From positions 1-64,000 of the IMG/VR virus record IMGVR_UViG_3300025508_000008: DNA of 64,000 nucleotides; one strand, given 5' to 3'. Made by a program: the position numbers and the translations under genes. The notes beneath the pieces were generated by a model. The model made no database searches. It was not told the origin of the DNA and saw only the letters and a program-made list of their open reading frames with translations. Origin of the DNA: a virus. This document shows positions 52,746 to 59,379 of the stretch, piece by piece. The stretch's first letter is position 1. Each line of letters begins with the position of its first letter.

Positions 52746-54288
52746 AAATTTCTATAGCTTCAATTGCTTTGATTACAGCTCTTGGATCTATTTCAACTCT
52801 TTTTACTAGCTCATACATTTCTGATGAGTATCCAGCTAACTGGTAAAGTTTTTGAGTTGTTGGCTTAAACATTGTAGTTGAATATCCACAGATGTTTATT
52901 GAATATACGTGCATCTTGTTATAGTTGCTTGGTGAAATGTACGAAGCTCCTTGCATATCCGAGATAATAAAGATTCTGTCGTACTTATTCCCAATCGTAC
53001 TAAAAATACCATTAAACTCAGTTCCATACCCTACAGTTCCCTGTAATTTTCTAAACTGATTTTTAATAGTATTTATACTATCTAAAGGATTGAACTTAAT
53101 TGCAGCGACACTACTAGCGAAGTGGTATACATCGGCGTTAATCCCTTTACCTAAAGTTGCAGCTACTAAAGCAGCTTTTTCAATAGCAGATTTACTACCA
53201 GGTTTCCCATTTGCTAATCTGATCGATGATCCCATTGATCCTGAACTATCAAAGATAACTGCAGTTTTACCTGCTGGAAATAGTGATGTTAGGTTCGGAA
53301 TCGCAAGTTCGTAAGCTTTATCTAGTGCTGTAATGAATGGTAACGCTTTTGACGCTCCTATATCCTGTAGTAACACTTCTAATGCTAAATCGATTTGGTG
53401 AGGGAATACTAGAGATTTTCTAATAGTTGCTTCATCTGTTAAGATAGCAATTGCTCCGTCAATCAATTCTTTATTTGAACTAGTTTGTAAGATATTACGT
53501 AAGTTACGTAGTAACGCTAAATACCCTATTTTTTTAGTTGCAATTAATTCAGCATAATTTGATTCCTTAGCTTGTGTTAACTCTACCTTAGCTTCCGCTT
53601 TAGTAATAGTACCTTCTTTTACTTTCTTAGCAACATCTTGTCCAGCTGATGTATTCTTATCTTCAACAGTGTTGAATTGCTTTAACTCTCCAGTCATTAA
53701 CTGTTTGAAAGTTTTTTGCATATCTTCACTTGGTTTTGGACGAACTAAGTTTACAATATCAACTAAGGAAACATCTTTATTCTTTCCTTGGTATTTTGCT
53801 AACTCGTAAGTATCAGCAGCCTCTAAAGCAGCTTTAAATCCTTTCTTCATTGCGTTTGGCAATGGTTTTCCGGGATTGAAGTGTTGATAACAAGCTACTA
53901 TTTCTAGTAAGTCATCTAACCTAAACACGATACCTCCTGTTTTAAATTTCTTACTTCTCTTTGAGAAGAATTTACGTGCAATTCCTCTACCTGATAGGTA
54001 AGGTGCTAATGCTACTGCTCCAAACTGGGTAACACTTCTTTGGCCCATTACAGATCTAGCATATACTAGTGCTTTAGCTACGAATTCAGGTTCTTTTTGA
54101 GCTAACTTTACGATAAGCTCTTTGAATCTAACTTCTCTGTCTGATAATTTCTCGTAATAAGTATTATCAAAACCTGTTGCTAAAATAGCAACTAATTCAT
54201 GTTTTGGATCTAATTTGTAACCTTCACCTCCTTGGTGGTTTGTTACTGTAGGTGTTGCAGTCTTTTTGTTTTTGTTGTAAACTGACAT
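52744..54288 (-). CDS. Ro60/TROVE protein with vWA domain (Rsr-like)
   Basis: Five hundred fourteen residues, the length of Ro60 orthologues. Residues 1-330 form the TROVE HEAT-repeat ring (HELVAILATGFDNTYYEKLS, FRLDDLLEIVACYQHFNPGK, YLALLRNLRNILQT). Residues 340-510 form a von Willebrand A domain with an intact MIDAS site: DSSGSM near 347, Thr of GYGTEF near 421 and SDMQ near 442. Ro60 binds misfolded and Y RNAs and guides RNA trimming. It lies right after the tRNA array, separated by a terminator, with a structured RNA on the other side. Confidence 0.88.
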   Translation of the reverse strand: MSVYNKNKKTATPTVTNHQGGEGYKLDPKHELVAILATGFDNTYYEKLSDREVRFKELIVKLAQKEPEFVAKALVYARSVMGQRSVTQFGAVALAPYLSGRGIARKFFSKRSKKFKTGGIVFRLDDLLEIVACYQHFNPGKPLPNAMKKGFKAALEAADTYELAKYQGKNKDVSLVDIVNLVRPKPSEDMQKTFKQLMTGELKQFNTVEDKNTSAGQDVAKKVKEGTITKAEAKVELTQAKESNYAELIATKKIGYLALLRNLRNILQTSSNKELIDGAIAILTDEATIRKSLVFPHQIDLALEVLLQDIGASKALPFITALDKAYELAIPNLTSLFPAGKTAVIFDSSGSMGSSIRLANGKPGSKSAIEKAALVAATLGKGINADVYHFASSVAAIKFNPLDSINTIKNQFRKLQGTVGYGTEFNGIFSTIGNKYDRIFIISDMQGASYISPSNYNKMHVYSINICGYSTTMFKPTTQKLYQLAGYSSEMYELVKRVEIDPRAVIKAIEAIEI

Positions 54289-54324
54289 AACGATTTGATT
54301 TTAAAAAATTAATAAATATTTCTA

Positions 54325-54366
54325 ATAAAAAAGGGATTAAAATGCTTTTATACTTTTTAATCCCTT
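54325..54366 (-). terminator. Terminator ending the tRNA array
   Basis: A 12-bp stem (AAGGGATTAAAA with TTTTAATCCCTT) with a six-T run on the minus strand. It separates the tRNA transcript from the Ro60 gene. Confidence 0.85.
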
Positions 54367-54410
54367 GTGTTGTAAGTAGAGAATGTTAAGAAGAGCGTTT
54401 GTTTCTGAAT

Positions 54411-54440
54411 GCGAAGTAACTCTGTCTATGACTACTACTT
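54411..54440 (-). repeat. tRNA-linker element M6
   Basis: Copy of the conserved linker: AAGTAGTA, variable bases, GTTACTTCGC on the minus strand. No tRNA half follows. Confidence 0.6.
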
Positions 54441-54498
54441 ATACTGTTCAAGGGAATGGGTGCAGTGGGATATTGTTAATTAGATTTGAAGTCTGAGT

Positions 54499-54524
54499 CG
54501 AAGTAACCCGGTTGCTAACCACTT
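54499..54524 (-). repeat. tRNA-linker element M5
   Basis: AAGTGGTTA and GTTACTTCG on the minus strand. It lies downstream of the second permuted tRNA, and the sequence between M5 and M6 looks like a decayed unit. Confidence 0.6.
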
Positions 54525-54567
54525 GAATATGTTGTTATAAGGGAATGGGTGATGACAGCTAGTTTTA

Positions 54568-54660
54568 ACGCGCCTTTACCAATTTGGCCACCTCCCAAGA
54601 TTTCTTACTTTCTTAGTTGGGAGGGAAGGACTCGAACCTCCAAATACGTGCTCTAAATGC
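54568..54660 (-). tRNA. Permuted tRNA gene, anticodon read as UUA
   Basis: The 3' half (54660-54617) comes first: anticodon stem end and loop, a five-base variable loop, T arm GGAGG/TTCGAGT/CCTTC and acceptor CCTCCCA. A 19-base spacer follows, then the 5' half (54597-54568): acceptor TGGGAGG and D arm GCC/AATTGGTA/GGC. Rejoined they make 74 nt with a 7/7 acceptor and a perfect CGTGC/GCACG anticodon stem. The loop ATTTAGA gives UUA, an ochre-suppressor anticodon, on a Gln-like body. In the normal reading order the halves do not pair. Confidence 0.75.
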
Positions 54661-54686
54661 GATGTAACTGTATTATCTTACCACTT
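54659..54686 (-). repeat. tRNA-linker element M4
   Basis: AAGTGGTAA and GTTACATCGC, immediately before the 3' half of the UUA tRNA. Confidence 0.65.
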
Positions 54687-54733
54687 ATAATATGTTTAAA
54701 AATAAAGAAGGGAACGGCTAACAGAGTGTATAT

Positions 54734-54813
54734 CGTGCTCTACCAACTGAGCTACTGAAGGGATATATTCCCCCAGGCTGGATTCGAACCAGCGACCACG
54801 TCGTTACAAGCGA
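54734..54813 (-). tRNA. Permuted tRNA-Thr (UGU) gene
   Basis: The 3' half (54813-54769) precedes the 5' half (54761-54734) by seven bases. Rejoined: acceptor CCTTCAG with CTGGGGG (7 pairs), D arm GCTC/AGTTGGTA/GAGC, anticodon stem CGTCG/CGACG with loop CTTGTAA, T arm GCTGG/TTCGAAT/CCAGC, 73 nt in total, a textbook cloverleaf. The junction lies in the 5' side of the anticodon stem. A normal tRNA-Thr (UGU) also exists at 56201. Confidence 0.82.
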
Positions 54814-54836
54814 AGTAATTCTTATTATTACCACTT
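54810..54836 (-). repeat. tRNA-linker element M3
   Basis: AAGTGGTAATA and ATTACTTCGC directly upstream of the 3' half of the permuted tRNA-Thr. Confidence 0.65.
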
Positions 54837-54968
54837 TTTATTTTTTTGTATTTCAATGAACTTTATAGATATTTCTATCTTATAGTATAGAGATAAGTTT
54901 TTTAGTCTTATCTAGCAACTCTATTCTACTTTAATTTGAAAAAAGATTTTCTATTGGATAATATACTG

Positions 54969-55040
54969 TGTCCCCAGCAGGATTTGAACCTGCGACCAAT
55001 TCGTTATGAGCGAACCACTCTACCGCTGAGTTATAAGGAC
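54969..55040 (-). tRNA. tRNA-Met (CAU)
   Basis: Full cloverleaf: acceptor GTCCTTA, D arm with AGCGGTA loop, anticodon loop CTCATAA, T arm GCAGG/TTCAAAT/CCTGC. CCA is not encoded. Could be elongator Met or Ile (k2CAU). Confidence 0.85.
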
Positions 55041-55048
55041 ATTATTAA

Positions 55049-55138
55049 AGAGAGTTTCGGGTCTTTCAAGGTTACTTCCCTATAGCGAGGCTAACCTTTA
55101 CCTATATCGCCAGCTGTTATGAAGCTTCACTACTCTCC
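55049..55138 (-). ncRNA. Hairpin RNA between tRNAs, R1
   Basis: About 90 bases closed by GGAGAGT/ACTCTCT (7 pairs), with AAGGTTA/TAACCTT inside. tRNA-sized but without T-arm sequence; could be a decayed tRNA or small RNA. Confidence 0.4.
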
Positions 55139-55159
55139 TTAATGGTTTTTAAAATTAGA

Positions 55160-55229
55160 AGCGGTCGTGGGACTCGAACCCAACCGTAGGGTTATGAGCC
55201 CTGCATGCTACCAGTTACAACACCCCGCG
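55160..55229 (-). tRNA. tRNA-Met (CAU), initiator-like, imperfect
   Basis: Begins CGCGGGGTG like initiator tRNA, anticodon loop CTCATAA on a GGG/CCC stem, T loop TTCGAGT. The lower acceptor stem and one T-stem pair are mismatched, so function is uncertain. Confidence 0.65.
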
Positions 55230-55255
55230 ATGTTACTTTCTATTAAACTAATTAG

Positions 55256-55328
55256 CGGTCCACATGGGGGTCGAACCCACAATCTTCGCCGTGACAGGGC
55301 GACATGTTACCAACAACACTTCTGAACC
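55256..55328 (-). tRNA. tRNA-Asp (GUC)
   Basis: Anticodon TCGCC/CTGTCAC/GGCGA, D loop TGTTGGTA, T arm GTGGG/TTCGACC/CCCAT. Acceptor has one G-G mismatch. Confidence 0.8.
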
Positions 55329-55471
55329 GGTTACCTTTACATTCCAAAGGTTAAGCAGGTTTCGTTAATGGACTTTCCTTCCTTGTTTAGACTATCTGTT
55401 TTTACGCCTATATTTCAAAACTGGACTTGTTATCTAATATTCACTTAAGTAGTCATCTTAAGTTAGTTTTG

Positions 55472-55544
55472 TGGAGCCAATGGGATTCGAACCCACATCC
55501 TTTTCGTTGCAAACGAAATGCTCAGCCAGTTGAGCTATGACCCC
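55472..55544 (-). tRNA. tRNA-Ala (UGC)
   Basis: Anticodon TTTCG/TTTGCAA/CGAAA, T arm GTGGG/TTCGAAT/CCCAT, acceptor GGGGTCA with TGGCTCC including a G-U pair. Confidence 0.88.
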
Positions 55545-55549
55545 TAGTA

Positions 55550-55624
55550 AAAGTAGTTAATATGACGTTTGCTCAAGTTATGGTTGACTGCTCAGCCGTA
55601 CTTTAACGGTTCTTTAACTACTTT
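55550..55624 (-). ncRNA. Hairpin RNA between tRNAs, R2
   Basis: Seventy-five bases closed by a perfect 11-bp stem (AAAGTAGTTAA/TTAACTACTTT). No tRNA arms recognised. Confidence 0.45.
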
Positions 55625-55626
55625 AG

Positions 55627-55698
55627 TACTGCCGAAGGGTTTCGATCCCTCTTTTACACCGTGAAAGGGTGGTGTCCTAGCCAGTAGACGACGGCAGC
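55627..55698 (-). tRNA. tRNA-Glu (UUC)
   Basis: Anticodon loop CTTTCAC, T arm GAGGG/ATCGAAA/CCCTT, acceptor GCTGCCG/CGGCAGT. Confidence 0.85.
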
Positions 55699-55702
55699 AT
55701 TT

Positions 55703-55802
55703 AAATAGTAGGTAAGCTCCACATTTTCACTTACCTAACTTAGCGACCTCTATGGTTGTGAATCCATTTTAAAGGGGTTCCTCGGTTCTAAGTTTACTAT
55801 TT
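55703..55802 (-). ncRNA. Hairpin RNA between tRNAs, R3
   Basis: One hundred bases: outer AAATAGTA/TACTATTT, inner AACTTAG/CTAAGTT and AGGTAAG/CTTACCT, plus ATGG/CCAT. A multi-branched fold filling the whole gap. Confidence 0.5.
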
Positions 55803-55804
55803 AG

Positions 55805-55877
55805 AGCGGATGATGGGATTCGAACCCACAACATTTAGCTTGGAAGGCTAAGACTCTACCAGTTGAGCTACATCCGC
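55805..55877 (-). tRNA. tRNA-Gly (UCC)
   Basis: Anticodon TTAGC/CTTCCAA/GCTAA, T arm GTGGG/TTCGAAT/CCCAT, acceptor GCGGATG/CATCCGC (one mismatch-free stem). Confidence 0.9.
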
Positions 55878-55882
55878 ACTTT

Positions 55883-56128
55883 CTATTTCCTGTATGCTGC
55901 TTTTATATCTTCAACACTAAACCAATCATATTCTTTCAAATCAGAAAGAAACCAGTGACATTTATAATCAAAGATATTATAACTTGGAAATACTTTTCTG
56001 TAAGAATTACCGTCAGCGATTTTGTGAGGGTATCTTCTTACTGCTTTACTTGCCATCCTTTTAGCGTGTGGAGTATAGTTTCTGCTATAATCTGATACGA
56101 CAGGATGTTTCTTTTTACTTCTGCTCAT
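55883..56128 (-). CDS. Hypothetical basic protein within the tRNA array
   Basis: Eighty-one residues, start MSRSKKKHPVVSDYSRNYTP, basic N-terminus and acidic C-terminus. It lies between tRNA-Thr and tRNA-Gly in the same orientation. Relatives with this start are common in phages; function unknown. Confidence 0.65.
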   Translation of the reverse strand: MSRSKKKHPVVSDYSRNYTPHAKRMASKAVRRYPHKIADGNSYRKVFPSYNIFDYKCHWFLSDLKEYDWFSVEDIKAAYRK

Positions 56129-56200
56129 TGTTTTCTAGTTTAACGATTAACGTAACTAGAATACAGAGTTTTTAAATTTAGTCATAGTGTTTACTTTTTG

Positions 56201-56273
56201 AGCCTCTAACCGGGATCGAACCGATGACAATCACGTTACAAATGTGATGCTCTACCAACTGAGCTATAGAGGC
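56201..56273 (-). tRNA. tRNA-Thr (UGU)
   Basis: Acceptor GCCTCTA/TAGAGGC, D arm GCTC/AGTTGGTA/GAGC, anticodon loop TTTGTAA, T arm ATCGG/TTCGATC/CCGGT. Confidence 0.88.
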
Positions 56274-56329
56274 AATTAAATTAGAATAGCGCTTGAATGC
56301 CTTTTAAGTTCTCCATCAACCTCTAACTT

Positions 56330-56405
56330 TTATTAAAAATAACTTGTGTTATTCAACAATATTAATTTCAACTGTTTCTAGCTACACAATAGTTATTTTC
56401 TTTTG
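56330..56405 (-). ncRNA. Hairpin region between tRNA-Leu and tRNA-Thr
   Basis: AAAATAAC plus TTGTG pair with CACAA plus GTTATTTT around about 35 bases, followed by TTTTTAATAA. It may be a terminator or small RNA. Confidence 0.45.
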
Positions 56406-56480
56406 TACCTGAGAAGGGATTCGAACCCTCATGACCTAGAACCTAAATCTAGTGCGTAATGCCATTTCCGCCACTCAGGC
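56406..56480 (-). tRNA. tRNA-Leu (UAG)
   Basis: Anticodon CTAGA/TTTAGGT/TCTAG, acceptor GCCTGAG/CTCAGGT, T arm GAGGG/TTCGAAT/CCCTT. Variable arm is short for Leu. Confidence 0.82.
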
Positions 56481-56487
56481 ATCTCTT

Positions 56488-56510
56488 ATTATCCAATATG
56501 TCAATGATCT
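56488..56510 (-). repeat. 23-bp tRNA-upstream repeat, copy 1
   Basis: Contains ATTGACATATTGGATAAT on the minus strand, identical to 61595-61617. Both lie just upstream of a tRNA run. Confidence 0.7.
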
Positions 56511-56524
56511 CACTACTATTATAC

Positions 56525-56558
56525 CATAAATATACGAAGTTCTACTTTACCTACAAAC
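56525..56558 (-). promoter_or_regulatory. Phage promoter upstream of tRNA-Leu
   Basis: GTTTG and TATATTTAT at the standard spacing on the minus strand, reading into the repeat and tRNA-Leu. Confidence 0.7.
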
Positions 56559-56563
56559 TTTTT

Positions 56564-56737
56564 CTACTTATTTCTAATTATTTCTTCAATAATAGTGTAC
56601 CTGCTAGGGTAACTTGCAATAACATCTGTTTGGGACAAAAAAGTTATTCTTCCTTTATTTACTATATATGAATCTGCTATTATTTCTTTATAGAACTTAG
56701 CTGATGGCATATTAATATATAATTTATACTTACTCAT
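56564..56737 (-). CDS. Small hypothetical protein in the tRNA array
   Basis: Fifty-seven residues, start MSKYKLYINMPSAKFYKE, ending EEIIRNK. Plausible amino-acid use and position between tRNA-Cys and the next promoter support it. Unknown. Confidence 0.55.
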   Translation of the reverse strand: MSKYKLYINMPSAKFYKEIIADSYIVNKGRITFLSQTDVIASYPSRYTIIEEIIRNK

Positions 56738-56752
56738 ACTATTTTAATTTAG

Positions 56753-56824
56753 AGGGACATATCGGGATCGAACCGATGTAAATAGTTTTGCAGACTATCA
56801 CCTAAGCCATTCGGCCAATGTCCC
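56753..56824 (-). tRNA. tRNA-Cys (GCA)
   Basis: Anticodon ATAGT/CTGCAAA/ACTAT, T arm ATCGG/TTCGATC/CCGAT, acceptor GGGACAT/ATGTCCC. Confidence 0.88.
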
Positions 56825-56906
56825 TTAGGTTCTTCTTCTACTATTTTTTCTGTTGTTGCGTTCATTGTAACTGATTTTTAAATTAATCTTTTAACTGTTA
56901 TTGAGA

Positions 56907-56940
56907 CCTAAATATAATGATTAGATCTCAATTAACCAAC
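56907..56940 (-). promoter_or_regulatory. Phage promoter, GTTG-N20-TATATTTAG
   Basis: A full match on the minus strand overlapping the end of the HNH gene; it reads towards tRNA-Cys. Confidence 0.8.
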
Positions 56941-56948
56941 TTTCTTGT

Positions 56949-57500
56949 TTAGAAAAGTAAATAAGGTTTCCACTCTTCCGGAATGTATGTTGTCTTCTTT
57001 AGTAACATTAAATAGTGTGGACGTTGTGGTTTTGGTATATTTTTTGTATACTCTTCTACCATTAGATCCGCTTTTTCCCCATTACATTTCTTACAAGCTG
57101 TTACTAGATTATCCCATGCGTTTGGTCCTCCTTTTGATTGAGGAATAACGTGATCTAACGTAAGTAACTTTTTTGTAGTCTGTCCACAATATACACACTC
57201 GAAATTATCTCTTTTATAGATATTCTCTCTTGTTAGTGGTACCTTTTGAAAGTTAAGTTTCACATAAGTGAATACTCTAATAATTGATGGTTTATTAATC
57301 TCTAAATTTGGATTAACAACACCGAATGTCTCTGGGTATTCTGCTATAATGTCTGCATTACCTTTAAAAGAGATTACGAAAGCTCTTTCAGTAGTGATAA
57401 TGCTTCTAGGAATATAGCTAGAATCGACTACCAGAGTTTTACTGTAGCGATTTTTCATAATTTCTACTTTTTGGGTTAATGAAACATTTTCTTTTTCCAT
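56949..57500 (-). CDS. HNH endonuclease
   Basis: One hundred eighty-three residues. The C-terminal HNH domain shows RDNFECVYCGQ, TLDHVIPQSKGGPNAWDNLV and TACKKCNGEKADL, with all Cys, His and Asn residues. The N-terminal half has RAFVISFKGNADI, as in Cas9-unrelated RRXRR-type phage HNH proteins. Free-standing HNH genes inside tRNA arrays are often homing enzymes. Its ATG abuts a promoter. Confidence 0.82.
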   Translation of the reverse strand: MEKENVSLTQKVEIMKNRYSKTLVVDSSYIPRSIITTERAFVISFKGNADIIAEYPETFGVVNPNLEINKPSIIRVFTYVKLNFQKVPLTRENIYKRDNFECVYCGQTTKKLLTLDHVIPQSKGGPNAWDNLVTACKKCNGEKADLMVEEYTKNIPKPQRPHYLMLLKKTTYIPEEWKPYLLF

Positions 57501-57502
57501 AT

Positions 57503-57536
57503 GCTAAAGATCGCATATAATTATAACTCTACCAAC
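57503..57536 (-). promoter_or_regulatory. Phage promoter, GTTG with GATCTTTAG
   Basis: GTTG and a variant -7 box at exact spacing on the minus strand, three bases from the HNH start codon (leaderless-type). Confidence 0.6.
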
Positions 57537-57556
57537 TAAATTAGTAGTTTTCTTTG

Positions 57557-57629
57557 CACGCCTGGAAGGAATCGAACCTTCAACCTTTAGTTTTGGAGAC
57601 TACTGCTCTACCGATTGAGCTACAGACGT
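57557..57629 (-). tRNA. tRNA-Trp (CCA)
   Basis: Anticodon loop CTCCAAA, D arm GCTC/AATCGGTA/GAGC, T arm GAAGG/TTCGATT/CCTTC, acceptor ACGTCTG/CAGGCGT with G-U pairs. Confidence 0.88.
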
Positions 57630-57634
57630 ATTTA

Positions 57635-57757
57635 CTATGCCACTAATCTACTCTTAGTCTTCCACTTAACTCTGTAAGCGGTTTTGAAGGCTTTACTACG
57701 TCTTGTATTGGCGTAGCCGATCCTTAGCGATTCTTGGTTTCCCATTAAATTACTCAT
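57635..57757 (-). CDS. Small basic protein
   Basis: Forty residues, start MSNLMGNQESLRIGYANTRR, very basic C-terminal half (SKAFKTAYRVKWKTKSR). Possibly nucleic-acid binding; just upstream of tRNA-Trp. Confidence 0.5.
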   Translation of the reverse strand: MSNLMGNQESLRIGYANTRRSKAFKTAYRVKWKTKSRLVA

Positions 57758-57787
57758 TGATTTATTATTTAAAAATTTATATTTGAA

Positions 57788-58477
57788 TTAGTAGGCTATT
57801 TTTGCCCAACGTGTCTTTCCGCTCCAGATACTGTCTTTCAGTAGTATGAACGGTTGACCCTTAAGTACTACATCCCCTTTTCTTTGTGATTCTTTTGATT
57901 TTCCTATAACTCCCACTCTTATACTACGAGCAGTTTTCGCTTTCCACAGTATAGTGCTTCCTTCTACAGGCTCTATCAGCAATTCTCCTGTTGATTCCTG
58001 TATCTGTACATACCCTTTTTTGGTTAGTAGCTCTTTAATCTTATTTAAAACCTCTCCATCTTTATCTCCTCTCAATTTAATATAATCGGTGTAAGCTTCC
58101 ACAGTATTTTGGTCTTGTGCATAATCCCATAACTGGTATGTGTTTTTTTCTATCTCTAAGTGTACCTGTCTTAAGGAATCATAAGAGATTTTAATAATCT
58201 CTAATTTTACCTTCTCTCCTTGTAGATTTTCTTCTGAGATTTTTAAATCTTCCACTAAAAGTTCTGCTACATCTTTAAGTTTATTTGTTCTTAGCAGTAG
58301 TTCATTTTTTGCATCTCTTTCTCTTACTACCTCGTGTTTTGTCTCAACTGCATAGAATGCAGTAAGGAAGGAAACTATAACTAGTAACACTACTACGCCC
58401 CAAAGTACATTATTAATTGCCCTACTTTTTCGGGCATTCTTATTTGTTACTGCTATTAACTCCTTAATATTACTCAT
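57788..58477 (-). CDS. Membrane-anchored coiled-coil/SH3-like protein
   Basis: Two hundred twenty-nine residues: one transmembrane helix at 24-44 (LWGVVVLLVIVSFLTAFYAV), a coiled coil to about 120, then a C-terminal SH3-like domain (STILWKAKTARSIRVGV, WSGKTRWAKIAY). Fourteen bases separate it from the upstream membrane gene, suggesting a pair. Function is unknown. Confidence 0.6.
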   Translation of the reverse strand: MSNIKELIAVTNKNARKSRAINNVLWGVVVLLVIVSFLTAFYAVETKHEVVRERDAKNELLLRTNKLKDVAELLVEDLKISEENLQGEKVKLEIIKISYDSLRQVHLEIEKNTYQLWDYAQDQNTVEAYTDYIKLRGDKDGEVLNKIKELLTKKGYVQIQESTGELLIEPVEGSTILWKAKTARSIRVGVIGKSKESQRKGDVVLKGQPFILLKDSIWSGKTRWAKIAY

Positions 58478-58490
58478 AATTATAAACTAT

Positions 58491-58901
58491 TTATGTGCTG
58501 ATATATAATGCTAAATCACTCTCTACTGCTGTTATATCTTGTTCTGAATTAGGAAGTATCCCGTTTTCAATCCTGTTTACAGTTTTATCGAAGATTCGTA
58601 AGCCGTTTAGTTTCTGCTTTTGTACTTTTACTACGTTAAAGGACTTTGAAGCAAATGCTACCGGAAGTACCTCCCCTACAAACCCTGTTACTGTTCCCAT
58701 ATGTTCCCATAGCCCCTGTAATTTTGTAAGGAGTTCTGGCTTAAGTACGAAGAGAAGTCCAACAGCTACTGCAAGTACTATACCAACTATTATATAGGTA
58801 CGGGCTAATTTAATACGTGATTCTAAATCCTCTTTATAGAACTCGATATCATCTTTTAAATCTTCTATTAGTATTTTCTGCGCTTTTGACAGTTCTTCCA
58901 T
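58491..58901 (-). CDS. Membrane protein with amphipathic N-terminus
   Basis: One hundred thirty-six residues with a helical charged start (DLKDDIEFYKEDLESRIKLA), a membrane segment at 33-52, a second near 70-85 and a soluble C-terminus. The layout resembles membrane effectors of bacterial conflict systems, but only loosely. Paired with the next gene. Confidence 0.5.
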   Translation of the reverse strand: MEELSKAQKILIEDLKDDIEFYKEDLESRIKLARTYIIVGIVLAVAVGLLFVLKPELLTKLQGLWEHMGTVTGFVGEVLPVAFASKSFNVVKVQKQKLNGLRIFDKTVNRIENGILPNSEQDITAVESDLALYIST

Positions 58902-58925
58902 AATAATAAATAGTTTGGAATATTG

Positions 58926-58998
58926 TACCCCTCCTAGGATTCGAACCTAAAGTCGCCTCTTTAGAAGAGAGGTGCTTTTCCATTTAAGCTACAGGGGC
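58926..58998 (-). tRNA. tRNA-Arg (UCU)
   Basis: Anticodon CCTCT/CTTCTAA/AGAGG, T arm TTAGG/TTCGAAT/CCTAG, acceptor GCCCCTG/GAGGGGT. Confidence 0.85.
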
Positions 58999-59002
58999 AG
59001 AT

Positions 59003-59240
59003 ACCTAGTTTTCGTACTAGGTAAACGTGAATCCGTGCTCCCTTAGAAACACCTAAATTCAACAGCTGCTAGGCTGCTAATGCAAAGTTGTCGTTTGCGT
59101 AAATACTAATCTACTATCATCCACGTTTTCCATTGTCAAAACCAGTCGGCCCCATGGTCTTAAAAGTCTCATAGTGGAGCCGGAGAGTATCGAACTCTCG
59201 TCCAACGAAATGTCAATAATTATCAACGATTTGTATTTTG
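59003..59240 (-). ncRNA. ssrA: Circularly permuted tmRNA (ssrA)
   Basis: The acceptor piece (59240-59175) comes first and ends with T arm GAGAG/TTCGATA/CTCTC and acceptor CGGCTCC plus A. After a 21-base spacer the coding piece begins at 59153 with GGGGCCG, which pairs 7/7 with that acceptor, and a D-like TTTTGACA. Its tag frame GCA to TAG (59098-59069) reads ANDNFALAA, then a hairpin (ACCTAGT/ACTAGGT) ends the piece. tmRNA rescues stalled ribosomes; permuted forms are two-piece molecules in some bacteria. Confidence 0.88.
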
Positions 59241-59314
59241 TACCTCCAGTAAGACTCGAACTTACAGGTCTTAACGTCCGTAGCGTTATGTTTTTCCAGT
59301 TAAACTATGAAGGC
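59241..59314 (-). tRNA. tRNA-Arg (ACG)
   Basis: Anticodon TAACG/CTACGGA/CGTTA, T arm GTAAG/TTCGAGT/CTTAC, acceptor GCCTTCA/TGGAGGT. Its 3' end abuts the tmRNA acceptor piece. Confidence 0.85.
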
Positions 59315-59379
59315 AGTTGTAGGATATCGCTTAACCTACTAGATGTGATCAATATCTATTTTTTTATACGATTTTTTTG

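Noticed and set aside
54661-54733. Group I or II intron between tRNA halves
   Set aside because: About 73 bases is far below the size of any group I or II intron and no conserved core is visible.
54618-54765. Normal-order tRNA with intron joining the 5' half at 54761 to the 3' half at 54660
   Set aside because: Acceptors CCTTCAG and CCTCCCA cannot pair and the anticodon strands do not match. The permuted reading pairs every arm.
56750-56864. A 38-codon frame (MNATTEKIVEEEPKG) running through tRNA-Cys
   Set aside because: It is open only by chance through the tRNA; no sign of independent selection.
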